Part shown: positions 50,965-59,024 of the stretch, one piece after another
How the letters are laid out: each line of letters starts with the position of its first letter
Numbering within the stretch: the stretch's first letter is position 1
Assembly: GCF_900102785.1 (NCBI RefSeq)
Contig: NZ_FNGC01000011.1
Coordinates: 62,001-126,000, forward strand
Source: Arthrobacter sp. ok362
Lineage (GTDB): Bacteria > Actinomycetota > Actinomycetes > Actinomycetales > Micrococcaceae
DNA: 64,000 nucleotides
Direction: 5' to 3'
Notes under the pieces: model-generated
Database searches by the model: none
The model's input: the letters and a program-made list of their open reading frames with translations, nothing else
Told to the model about the DNA's origin: nothing
Translations under genes and position numbers: made by a program

Positions 50965-52101
50965 TCACTTGCGCCGGAGCGTGAAGGAATCCGAGAAGGT
51001 GTAGCCGTCTGCGGGAACGAACCGGGCGGCAAGTTCATCCACCGTGGCCGTGACGTCCAGGGTCCCGAAGGCCGGTTCCCGGTTCTTTCCGGATGTGCTG
51101 GCGAAATAACGCATTTCCGGGTCATCGGATCTCACGTCGTAGAGTCCCACGCCGCCAACGCCAATGGTGGCGAACACGGTCCCCGAGCCCTGGACCATGG
51201 CGCCATCGGTATCGGCCAGGCATCCGGAGGTGAAGCTGGCGGGAATGAGTTCCGCGCAGCTGCCGCCCGTGGCCAGTTGATGCGTCCGCTGATAGACGTG
51301 GTCGTGGCCGGACAGAACCAGGTCCACCTCCTTTTCGATCAGCATGTTCGTCAAGTCCTGCCCCGCCTGGCAGTCATAGTTGCCAACGCTCAGGCACGGC
51401 GTATGCATGCCCACCACCGTCCAGGGGATGTTCTGCGATTTGGCCTCGTCGATGGCGTCAGCGGTCCAGCGCCAGCGCTCGCTGCCCCTTGAGTAGTCCA
51501 GCGTCTCACCGCCCCGGAATTCGATGCCGGGGGAGACCAGAATGAAGCGGACAACAGGATTCTGCTCCGGGACATCGACGCGCCACTGCGTGCCGTATTC
51601 GCCCTGGAGGCCGGGCAGTTTGTTGGGCAGGCACTGGACAAATTTTTCGATGTCGCCGTCGTGGCCGTCACTCTCGTGGTTACCGGTCACGAGTTGGTAG
51701 GGGAATTCCTCGCCGAGGCGGCCCGTGACCATGTCGCAGAACTGCTGTTCGAGCCCGGCCTTGTAGGCGAAGTCGCCGAGGGCGAGGTTCAGGTGGGGAT
51801 TGAGGCCGGCAACGACGTCGAGAACCTTCTCGGCGCCCGAGCCGACGCCGATGTCCCCTTGGGCGGTGAAGTGCACGGGCTCGCCGGTCGCCGGCGCGGC
51901 AGACGACGACGGCGGTGGGGTTGACGGTGCGGACGACGGCGGTGCGCTTGACGACGGCGGTGCGCTTGACGACGGCGGGGCCGGGCTCGGCCTCGGTGCG
52001 GGTTCCGGCGGGCCGGGCTGGCAGGCCGACAGCAACAGGCCCAGGCTCAGCAAGAAAGCGCCGACGGCCGCCTTGCCACGTTTCCCCAAGGACCCGGCCA
52101 C
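50965..52101 (-). CDS. Metallophosphoesterase lipoprotein
   Basis: 378-residue secreted calcineurin-like phosphoesterase. A lipoprotein signal (LSAC, Cys27), then a Pro/Ser linker with repeated PPSSSA units to about residue 70, then metal motifs GDIG, LALGDFAY, VTGNHES, and SGHDHVYQRTH, as in purple-acid-phosphatase-like enzymes. GTG start with GAGGA upstream. Substrate may be an organic phosphate outside the cell. Neighbours are convergent GH16 and divergent YceI genes. Confidence 0.9.
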   Translation of the reverse strand: MAGSLGKRGKAAVGAFLLSLGLLLSACQPGPPEPAPRPSPAPPSSSAPPSSSAPPSSAPSTPPPSSSAAPATGEPVHFTAQGDIGVGSGAEKVLDVVAGLNPHLNLALGDFAYKAGLEQQFCDMVTGRLGEEFPYQLVTGNHESDGHDGDIEKFVQCLPNKLPGLQGEYGTQWRVDVPEQNPVVRFILVSPGIEFRGGETLDYSRGSERWRWTADAIDEAKSQNIPWTVVGMHTPCLSVGNYDCQAGQDLTNMLIEKEVDLVLSGHDHVYQRTHQLATGGSCAELIPASFTSGCLADTDGAMVQGSGTVFATIGVGGVGLYDVRSDDPEMRYFASTSGKNREPAFGTLDVTATVDELAARFVPADGYTFSDSFTLRRK

Positions 52102-52404
52102 GATTCCTCACATCACTTGGTTGATCAGGACTGTGCGAATAGTTCTGCGAAATTCGGTGATTGCCCGGCATTTATAGGCCAGAGTAGCCCGGTCGCGAAG
52201 CGATGGCCAGAGAACGCGTCGGCCCCGGATCGCGGAATCCGCCGTCGGAAATCCGGAAGTCCCAAGCCAGCGCGTACACCCGGTGCCCCGCGTCAAGGGC
52301 CGGCGGGACCTACCCCGGGACGGGCTTCCTCGTTAGCATGCAGAGTGGGGAACACCCCGATCGCCCCGGCGGGACAGGCCCGCCACCGCTCGAAGGAGAC
52401 CGTT

Positions 52405-52956
52405 GTGACTCTGCCCGAAGGTTTGACCCCCGGAGTGTGGACACTGGACATGTCCCACAGCGAAATCGGCTTCAGCGTCCGCCATGCGGGCATCAGCAAG
52501 GTCCGTGGCCGGTTCAACGAGGCCTCCGCCGAGGCAAGGGTGCGCGAATCGCTGGCCGACGCCAGCCTGCACGCCACGGTCAAGACCGCCAGTTTCGATT
52601 CGGGGGACGCCAACCGCGATGGCCACGTCCGCGGCCCCGATTTCTTCGATGTCGAGACGTACCCCGACATGACGTTCCGGGCCACCGGGATCCGGGGCGA
52701 CGGGGAGGACTACGTGCTGACCGGAGAGCTCACGATCCGCGGCGTCACCAAGCCCGTGGAACTCGAAGTCGAGTACACCGGCGTGGCGGTGGACCCCTTC
52801 GGCGCCACCCGCGCCGGGTTCAGTGCTGAGACGGACATCAGCCGGAAGGAATTCGGCCTGACCTGGAATGCCGCTCTCGAAGCGGGCGGGGTGCTGGTCA
52901 GCGACAAGGTCAAGATCAACGTTGAGGCCGCCATGGTCAAGCAGGCCGATACTTAA
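52405..52956 (+). CDS. YceI-family protein
   Basis: 183-residue lipocalin-like beta-barrel. Family landmarks are GVWTLDMSHSEIGFSVRHAG, the FNEASAEARV turn, FFDVETYPDMTFRATGI and LTIRGVTKPVELEVEY. YceI proteins bind polyisoprenoid-like lipids; some are secreted but this one has no signal peptide. GTG at 52405 has AAGGAG 6 nt upstream, which fixes the start. Confidence 0.92.
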   Translation: MTLPEGLTPGVWTLDMSHSEIGFSVRHAGISKVRGRFNEASAEARVRESLADASLHATVKTASFDSGDANRDGHVRGPDFFDVETYPDMTFRATGIRGDGEDYVLTGELTIRGVTKPVELEVEYTGVAVDPFGATRAGFSAETDISRKEFGLTWNAALEAGGVLVSDKVKINVEAAMVKQADT

Positions 52957-53038
52957 GCGGCGAAGAGGCTCGAGAGTCAGGGATTTTTCCGGGTGAACCA
53001 CTGATCCGAATGTCACTCCTACGGGCGAGAATGAATCC

Positions 53039-53452
53039 ATGAAGACACTCCTGAACATCATCTGGCTGCTCTTTGGCGGCCTGTGGCTGGCCCTTGGATA
53101 TTCCGTGGCCGGCGTCGTCTGCTGCATGCTGGTCGTCACCATTCCGTGGGGGCTGGCCTCGTTCCGCATCGCGTCCTACGCCTTGTGGCCGTTTGGCCGC
53201 ATGGTGGTGGACAAGCCCGGCGGATCCGGCATCTTTGCCCTGCTGGGAAATGTCATCTGGCTGCTTGTGGCCGGCATCTGGATCGCGATCGCGCACGTCG
53301 TCACGGCCTTCGCCATGGCCATCACGATTGTCGGCATCCCGCTGGCGATTGCCAACCTCAAGCTCATCCCCGTCTCGCTGATGCCGCTCGGCAAACAGAT
53401 CGTTCCGAGCAATTCGCGCTACGTGGTGGCCTACAGCCCCAGCCGACGCTAG
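53039..53452 (+). CDS. yccF: YccF-domain membrane protein
   Basis: 137-residue protein with two repeats of the YccF domain, each with NIIWLLFGGLWLALGY or NVIWLLVAGIWIAIAH followed by ITIVGIPLAIANLKL-type stretches. About four membrane segments. Function of the family is unknown. Alone between YceI and SRPBCC genes on the same strand. Confidence 0.9.
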   Translation: MKTLLNIIWLLFGGLWLALGYSVAGVVCCMLVVTIPWGLASFRIASYALWPFGRMVVDKPGGSGIFALLGNVIWLLVAGIWIAIAHVVTAFAMAITIVGIPLAIANLKLIPVSLMPLGKQIVPSNSRYVVAYSPSRR

Positions 53453-53521
53453 GGCGGCAGCGCAGCCGGCGGGGCCGAGGGGCGCTTCCCTGTCAGTCCA
53501 AGCAATCCGAGGGAGAGGACC

Positions 53522-53995
53522 ATGAGCGAACCGGCGTCCGGGGACACGGACCTCATACTTGTCATTGTCCGCGAGTTCAGGGCCCCGATCCAGGGTGTGT
53601 GGTCCGCGTTGACGGACCCGGACCAGGCTCCGCAGTGGTGGGGCCCGCGCGGCTTCCACGTCCCGCGCGAGAGCGTCGACGCGGACCTCGAAGTCGGCGG
53701 CCTGTACCGCGCCTGCATGATCCAGGACAGTACCGGGGAACAATTCTGGTGGAGCGGGGTGCATACCGATGTTGAGCCACCGCACCTGTTCATGTTCACC
53801 CACGCCTGGGACAGGCCCGACGGCACCCGCGGCTTCGAGACCGAGGTCACGATCCGGTTGCAGGAGATCGACGGCGGCACCCAGATGACATTCACCCAGG
53901 GGCCGTTTGACTCCGCGGCCAGCCGCGACCGACACGGCGAAGGGTGGCGTGAGTCGTTTGACCGGCTTGCGAATCACCTCAGCGTCGCCGCCTGA
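53522..53995 (+). CDS. SRPBCC/AHSA1-like protein
   Basis: 157-residue START-like fold: IVREFRAPIQGVWSALTDPD followed by QWWGPRGF are the AHSA1 signature, and RLQEIDGGTQMTFTQGPF closes the sheet. Such proteins bind hydrophobic ligands or aid stress responses. GGGAGAGG lies just before the ATG. No functional partner in view. Confidence 0.9.
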   Translation: MSEPASGDTDLILVIVREFRAPIQGVWSALTDPDQAPQWWGPRGFHVPRESVDADLEVGGLYRACMIQDSTGEQFWWSGVHTDVEPPHLFMFTHAWDRPDGTRGFETEVTIRLQEIDGGTQMTFTQGPFDSAASRDRHGEGWRESFDRLANHLSVAA

Positions 53996-54041
53996 GCCTC
54001 ACCGGCCAGCCGTGGGCCGCCAGTTGGCTGCCGGGACGCCG

Positions 54042-54911
54042 TCAGGCGAGCTCGCCCTGCAGGTTGCGGCGGGCCGCCTCCAGCCACAGACCGCGGGCAC
54101 GGTCAGTATGGAAGAGCGGATCGAGCTGCAGCAGCTGGCGGACGACGCCGGCGCGGCCGGCGGCGAAGTCGGCGTCGCCGATATGCGCGAAGTCTTCCCG
54201 GACGGCGGCGAGGTAGCGGGCGTAGGCCTCCGGCTCCCCGCCGAGGACGGAGAGATCGGCGTCGCTGAGCAAGGCGCCGCCGTCGTCCCCGGGCTCCGGA
54301 CGGTGGTCTGCCGTCAGCAGCACCAGACGCACCACTTCGTCCACTTCGGCGAGCGGGAGGCCGGCATGCCGGAGCCGGTCTTCGGCCAGCCGCGCCGATT
54401 CTTCCTCGTCCTGTCCCGCCACGCCGCGGTAGACGGCGTCGTGGAACCAGGCGGCCAGCACCACGGCACGGGGCGGATCGGCCGGATCGCACAGCAGGTC
54501 CAGGGCCTCCAGCACCGCCAGCAGATGGGTGCGGCCGTGGTACTTCCTGTGCTCCTCGCCCCAGCGGTCCAGCAGGTCCAGGAACAGGGCGTCGTGGCCC
54601 GGCAGTGCCTCGTTCCAACGGTTCAGGAGCGGGACCCGGAGGGCCTTTCCGCGCTGGCGGGCCGGGATCCGCAACCCGCTGGCGATCAGTTTTCGGACGA
54701 GGACCCGGCCCTCCACCGGGAGGGCGCCGGCCGCCACCAGGGCCTCGTACCGGGCCTCGGCGACGTCGTAGTGGTCACCGTCGAACGCTCGCTCAGGGAT
54801 GCCGGCGGCCGCGGCGAAGGCGTGCAGCTCCGCGAGCGATGTGTCCGAGACCAGGTGGGAAAAGCGGGTTCCGTGGGCAGGCCAGAGCGGCGGATCGACG
54901 TAGACGGCCAT
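54042..54911 (-). CDS. HD-superfamily predicted phosphohydrolase
   Basis: 289-residue protein. An N-terminal extension (residues 1-100), then YHGRTHLLAVLEALDLL followed by AAWFHDAVYRG, with His and the HD pair as metal ligands, and VVRLVLLTADHRPEPGDDG. This is the predicted metal-dependent HD group typical of Actinobacteria. Substrate unknown. Ends convergent with the SRPBCC gene. Confidence 0.83.
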   Translation of the reverse strand: MAVYVDPPLWPAHGTRFSHLVSDTSLAELHAFAAAAGIPERAFDGDHYDVAEARYEALVAAGALPVEGRVLVRKLIASGLRIPARQRGKALRVPLLNRWNEALPGHDALFLDLLDRWGEEHRKYHGRTHLLAVLEALDLLCDPADPPRAVVLAAWFHDAVYRGVAGQDEEESARLAEDRLRHAGLPLAEVDEVVRLVLLTADHRPEPGDDGGALLSDADLSVLGGEPEAYARYLAAVREDFAHIGDADFAAGRAGVVRQLLQLDPLFHTDRARGLWLEAARRNLQGELA

Positions 54912-54974
54912 GGGGGCAGTCTAACCCCGTCCGCGGGGCTACGGCCGGTGGCCTGGCGGGTTAGCGGGGTTTAA

Positions 54975-55083
54975 TCGCGGGCGGCGCGGACCGGGTGCTG
55001 GGTTGGCCGGGTTAGTCGCGGGCGGCGCGGACCGGGTGCTGGGTTGGCCGGGTTAGTCGCGGGCGGCGCGGACCGGGTGCTGG
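54975..55083. repeat. 41-bp tandem repeat duplicating the 3' end of the CMD gene
   Basis: The unit TCGCGGGCGGCGCGGACCGG and onwards begins at 54975, 55016 and 55057 (the third only partial before it diverges at about 55084). The rightmost copy is coding and holds the last codons of the CMD-family gene; the others are non-coding copies that also carry a stop codon. Confidence 0.9.
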
Positions 55084-55544
55084 CTGACGATGGAAACCCG
55101 GTTGAATGCGTTCATCGTGATCGCCAGCCAGCTAACGGCGGAAAATTCGTCGGCCGTCAGGTGCCGCCGGGCCTGTGCGCCTTCGTGGTCGCGGGCGTGG
55201 ACGTCAGAGATGGTGGTGATGGCCTCGGCCAGCGTCAGGGCCGCGCGTTCCTTCTCGGAGAAAAGAGTGGTGTCGCGCCATGCGGGGAGCACAGCCAGGC
55301 GCTGGGCCGACTCGCCGTTCTTGACGGCATCGCCCACGTGCATGTCCAAGCAGTAGGCGCAGCCGTTGATCTGCGAAATGCGGACATTGAGCAACTCGAT
55401 CAGCGTCCCGTCCAGCCCGGCCTCGGTGGCGGCCTCCTTGGCTTTCAGGCCCAGCCCGTTGAGCGCGCGCCAGGCAGCAGGGTGCGCCTTGTCGAGGAAT
55501 ACATTCCGCTGCTCGGGATCCTGCGGTGCCGCCGTCTCATTCAT
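55053..55544 (-). CDS. Carboxymuconolactone decarboxylase / AhpD-like protein
   Basis: 163-residue all-helical protein with the CxxC motif in GCAYCLDMHV (Cys62, Cys65, His69), the active site of AhpD-type peroxidase partners. ALTLAEAITTISDVHARD follows. The family includes lactone decarboxylases and alkylhydroperoxidases; the CxxC and His favour the latter. ATG at 55544; an in-frame GTG at 55577 is possible. Its C-terminal codons lie in the 41-bp repeat. Confidence 0.88.
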   Translation of the reverse strand: MNETAAPQDPEQRNVFLDKAHPAAWRALNGLGLKAKEAATEAGLDGTLIELLNVRISQINGCAYCLDMHVGDAVKNGESAQRLAVLPAWRDTTLFSEKERAALTLAEAITTISDVHARDHEGAQARRHLTADEFSAVSWLAITMNAFNRVSIVSQHPVRAARD

Positions 55545-55612
55545 GGATTCCACAATACCGACGAGTTTCGGCACCACTCGGAGCGGCGTGTGACAATTTT
55601 GTCAAACATGTG

Positions 55613-56128
55613 ACAAGCTTTGGTGGTGGGAGTGTTTGGTCCGGTGGCCGGTTCCTTGGGGGACCCAGCCGCCGGACCGCTCCTTCCGAACGTGGCCGAG
55701 CTTCGCGCCCCCAAGCTCCGCCGGGCCGAGCCGCGTCGAGCTCCGCGGAGCTGACCTTCGCCGGAACTTGTTGGGGGACATGTCCAGCCGTGCGGGCCAG
55801 GAGAGCGCATGTCCCGTGGCCACATCTAGCAGCGTGGGACATGTCCCGTCTTCGCGCCCGGGAATGGGCACATGGGGAGTATGCCCACTGGTGCGGGCCA
55901 TCGGAGGGCATGTCCCGTGGCCACACCTAGCAGCGCGGGACATGTCCAGTCTTTGGCCACCGGGGCACGCCAACGGAGGACATGTTCAATGGTGACGCGT
56001 GGCGGCGGGAGGGCATGTCCCGTGGCCACATCTAGCAACGTGGGACATGTCCAGTCTTCGCGCCCGGGAATGGGCACATGGGGAGTGTGCCCACTGGTGC
56101 GCGTCAGCGAAGGGCATGTCCCGTGGTC
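55613..56128. repeat. Palindrome array A: GGACATGTCC-like dyads at ~32-bp spacing
   Basis: Non-coding between the CMD and glycerate kinase genes. CATG-centred dyads begin at 55779, 55808, 55840, 55871, 55909, 55941, 55981, 56014, 56046, 56077 and 56115; most spacings are 29-33 bp. Cores read GGGACATGTCC or GGGCATGTCCC. A higher-order block of about 92 bp (55804-55895) recurs at 56010-56101 with only a few base changes. No gene, transposase or palindromic IS end is visible. Open frames crossing it read as repeated low-complexity peptides and are not credible. Confidence 0.85.
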
Positions 56129-57142
56129 TCACGTGTAAGCACGAGCCGCAGTAGAAGCAGGAGTAGGAGTAGCCGCCCCGACCAATTCGGCCCCTGCCGC
56201 CTGCATGGCTGCCGGGTCTCCGGCCACAATGATGCCGGCAAAGCTGTCCGCGTCGTCGCCAAGGTCCGGATCCACCGATCCCACCACCGCGTACACCGGT
56301 TTGGCGCCGGCGCGGCCCAAGATGGCGGCAATGATCTTCCCTTGGCCTGTCTGGGAATCCAGCCGGCCCTCGCCGACCACCACCGCGGTGCTTGTGGCCA
56401 GTTCCGCGTCGAAGCCCAGCAAATCCAGCACATAATCCGCGCCCGACACCAGGCCGGCGCCGTAACGGGCCCACATGCCGCCAGAGAAGCCGCCGGCCGC
56501 GCCAGTCCGGTCCACCAGACGGGGATCGCGGCCGTAGTCCCGGACGAACTCCGCCGCGAGCAACTCGAGTCTGCGCGTCAGCAGCTCAACCGCGGCCGGC
56601 CCGGCGCCCTTCTGCGGCCCGAACACGCGGGCGGCGTCCGAGAATCGTGTCGTGACATCGCTCAGGATCACCAACTCGGCGCCGCGGAGTCCGCCGCGTT
56701 CCTCGATCGCTGCGATGGCGCCGGCCCCGCCGTCGGTGGTCGCCGAGCCACCTGCTGCCACCACGATGCGGCGTGCGCCGTGCCCGGCGGCCTCCGCAAT
56801 CAGGATGCCGGTGCCGTACGTGCTTGCCGTCAGCGGATTCCGGTCGCCGCCGGAGGGCAGGTTCAGGCCGCTCGCGAAGGCCAGTTCGACGACGGCGGTC
56901 CCGTCGGCGGCCAGCCCGATCGCCGCTTCCACGGCTTCGCCCCACGGCCCCACAGTGCTGATCCTGACCGGCCGGGCGTCCAGGCCGCGGACCAGGACGT
57001 CGAAGGTTCCCTCGCCGCCGTCGGCCACTGGCAGTTCGCGGGGAGACCCGCCGGCCGCCCGGATGCCGGCTGCGATGTGGCCGGCCACCTCGGCCGCGGT
57101 GAACGTGCCCTTGAAGCTGTCCGGGGCCACCAAAATGCTCAT
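56129..57142 (-). CDS. Glycerate kinase (GlxK/GarK family)
   Basis: 337-residue ATP-dependent kinase forming phosphoglycerate. The family start SILVAPDSFKGTFTAAEVA, VADGGEGTFDVLV, VVAAGGSATTDGGAGAI and VVVGEGRLDSQTGQGKI are all present. It lies 4 bp after the BKACE gene and ends the catabolic operon. The last codons adjoin palindrome array A. The carbon source feeding it is not evident. Confidence 0.94.
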   Translation of the reverse strand: MSILVAPDSFKGTFTAAEVAGHIAAGIRAAGGSPRELPVADGGEGTFDVLVRGLDARPVRISTVGPWGEAVEAAIGLAADGTAVVELAFASGLNLPSGGDRNPLTASTYGTGILIAEAAGHGARRIVVAAGGSATTDGGAGAIAAIEERGGLRGAELVILSDVTTRFSDAARVFGPQKGAGPAAVELLTRRLELLAAEFVRDYGRDPRLVDRTGAAGGFSGGMWARYGAGLVSGADYVLDLLGFDAELATSTAVVVGEGRLDSQTGQGKIIAAILGRAGAKPVYAVVGSVDPDLGDDADSFAGIIVAGDPAAMQAAGAELVGAATPTPASTAARAYT

Positions 57143-57146
57143 CGGC

Positions 57147-58079
57147 TCAGAAACCTACGTTGTCCCGGCCCTTGAGCTGCAGCATCTGCCGCGCCTCGTC
57201 GGGGGTGGCGATCTCAAAGTTGAGGGCTTCCAGGATGGTGCGGATCCGGGTGACCTGTTCGGCATTGGACGCGGCGAGCTGTCCCGGCCCGATCCACAGC
57301 GAATCCTCCAGACCCACCCGGACGTGGGAACCCATGGCGGCACCGATCGTGGCGAGCGGCATCTGGTTCTTGCCGGCGCCCAGGATGGACCATTCATAGT
57401 CCTTGCCGAGCAGCCGGTCGGCGGTGCGGCGCATGTGCATGAGGTCCTCGGGGTGCGCGCCGATGCCGCCGAGCAGGCCGAAGACCGACTGGACGAACAG
57501 CGGACCCCTGGCCAGCCGACGGCCGTGGAAGTGCGCGAGGTTGTTCAGGTGCGAGATGTCGTAGCACTCGAACTCGAAGCGTGTGCCGTTCTGGTTGCCG
57601 ATGCCCAAGATGGTCTCGATGTCCTGGAACGTGTTCTTGAAGACGAGATCGCGGCTCTTTTCGAGCCCTTCGCGCTCCCAGGCGTGGCCGAACTCGGTGA
57701 AGCGGTCCAGCATCGGGTACAGCCCGAAGTTCATCGAGCCCATGTTGAGCGAGGCGAGCTCCGGCTTGAAGAGGGCCGCCGGCTGCATCCGCTCCTCGAC
57801 GCTCATGTGCGGGGAGCCGCCCGTGGTGATGTTGATGACGGCGTCGGTGTTGCGCTTGAGCTTGTCCAGGATCGGGGCGAAATGCTCCGGGTCCTGCGAG
57901 GGGCGGCCGTCTTTCGGGTCGCGGGCGTGCATGTGCACAATCGCGGCGCCCGCCTCGGCGGCGCCGATCGCGGCGTCGGCGATCTCGTCGGGGGAGACGG
58001 GCAGGTGCGGGGACATGGACGGGGTGTGGATGGCGCCGGTAACGGCGCTCGTGATGATGACCTTGCGGGCAGCAGCCAT
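57147..58079 (-). CDS. BKACE-family beta-keto acid cleavage enzyme (DUF849)
   Basis: 310-residue Zn-dependent TIM barrel of the beta-keto acid cleavage family (3-keto-5-aminohexanoate cleavage type). By family it takes a beta-keto acid plus acetyl-CoA to acetoacetate and an acyl-CoA. Landmarks: ITSAVTGAIHTPSMSPHLPV, the Zn-site AAIVHMHARD, INITTGGSPHM, and GSHVRVGLEDSLW. AAGGAGA precedes the ATG. Adjacent SDR and MFS genes suggest oxidation of a hydroxy acid to the beta-keto acid before cleavage. The actual substrate is unknown. Confidence 0.92.
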   Translation of the reverse strand: MAAARKVIITSAVTGAIHTPSMSPHLPVSPDEIADAAIGAAEAGAAIVHMHARDPKDGRPSQDPEHFAPILDKLKRNTDAVINITTGGSPHMSVEERMQPAALFKPELASLNMGSMNFGLYPMLDRFTEFGHAWEREGLEKSRDLVFKNTFQDIETILGIGNQNGTRFEFECYDISHLNNLAHFHGRRLARGPLFVQSVFGLLGGIGAHPEDLMHMRRTADRLLGKDYEWSILGAGKNQMPLATIGAAMGSHVRVGLEDSLWIGPGQLAASNAEQVTRIRTILEALNFEIATPDEARQMLQLKGRDNVGF

Positions 58080-58176
58080 GGGAATGTCTCCTTGGGAGGG
58101 CGGGACGAGGTGGGTCGGGGCGGGCGTGGACGGCGGGTCGGGGCGGGCGGATCCCGGCGTCCGTTCAGTTAAAAGG

Positions 58177-58941
58177 TCAGTAGAGTTTTTCGGTGTTGCC
58201 GTCCACGGCGAGAGCCTGGCCGTTGACGTTGCGGGCCATGTCGCTGGCCACGAAGACGGCCATGTTGGCGATGTCCTCGGCCTCGATCAGCCGGCCCAGC
58301 GAGGACTGGTTGTTGTAGAGCGCGGATACTTCGTCCGCCGGGAGACCCAACATCCGGGCTTTGGCGGCGATGACGGCGTCGATGCGGGGGCCGTTGACGG
58401 CGCCGGGGCAAATGGCGTTGACGCGGATGCCGTCCGGGCCAAGTTCGATCGCGAGGGTCTTGGTCAGCCCGACGACGGCCCACTTCGACGCCGAGTAGGC
58501 GCTGCGGCCGGCCATGCCCAGCCGCCCGGCCGCCGAGGACAGGTTCACGATGGAGGCGCCGGTGCCCTCGCGCAGCAGGGGCAGGGCCTGCTTGATGCAG
58601 AAAAATTGGCCATGGATGTTGACGTCGAAGGTCGCCTTCCAGGCCGCGGCGTCGAGGGATTCCAGGGGGCCCGTGGGCCCGGCGATGCCGGCATTGTTGA
58701 CGAGGACGTCCAGGCCGCCCATTTCTTCCCGGACAGTGTTCATGAGCCCGCGGACCTGGTCCTCGTCCGAGACATCGCTGACGGCGGCCAGGAGCCCGTT
58801 GACGCGGGCCTTCTCGACGGCGTCGGGGTCGATGTCGGTGACGAAGACGGCGGCGCCGAGTTCCCGGAACTTGTTGGCGATGGCCAGGCCGATGCCGTTG
58901 GCTCCGGCGGTGACCAGAACGCGCTTGGCGGTGAAATCCAT
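58177..58941 (-). CDS. SDR-family NAD(P)-dependent oxidoreductase
   Basis: 254-residue classical short-chain dehydrogenase. Cofactor motif TAGANGIGLA, acidic Asp after beta-2 (TDIDPDAV) favouring NAD+, NNAG, catalytic Ser in NLSSAAGR, and YSASK. AAGGAA precedes the ATG. Between MFS and BKACE genes in one operon, so probably oxidises the imported hydroxy acid at the beta carbon. Not assignable to a named substrate. Confidence 0.92.
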   Translation of the reverse strand: MDFTAKRVLVTAGANGIGLAIANKFRELGAAVFVTDIDPDAVEKARVNGLLAAVSDVSDEDQVRGLMNTVREEMGGLDVLVNNAGIAGPTGPLESLDAAAWKATFDVNIHGQFFCIKQALPLLREGTGASIVNLSSAAGRLGMAGRSAYSASKWAVVGLTKTLAIELGPDGIRVNAICPGAVNGPRIDAVIAAKARMLGLPADEVSALYNNQSSLGRLIEAEDIANMAVFVASDMARNVNGQALAVDGNTEKLY

Positions 58942-59024
58942 GAGTTTTCCTTGCGGTGGGATGGTTTGCGGGCGCGTTCCGGACGCGCTGCGGGGCGCGT
59001 CCGGAACGGGTGGTGAGGTGTGGT

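Noticed and set aside
55636..55995. 119-residue open frame across palindrome array A
   Set aside because: Its sequence only reflects the DNA repeat (recurring GHVPW/ARDMSS units), with no ribosome site.
55760..56125. CRISPR array
   Set aside because: The repeats are short palindromic cores with related, not unique, intervening sequence, and there are no cas genes.
55760..56125. p53-type response element (GGACATGTCC fits the half-site consensus)
   Set aside because: Coincidence of palindrome sequence; the factor does not exist in bacteria.
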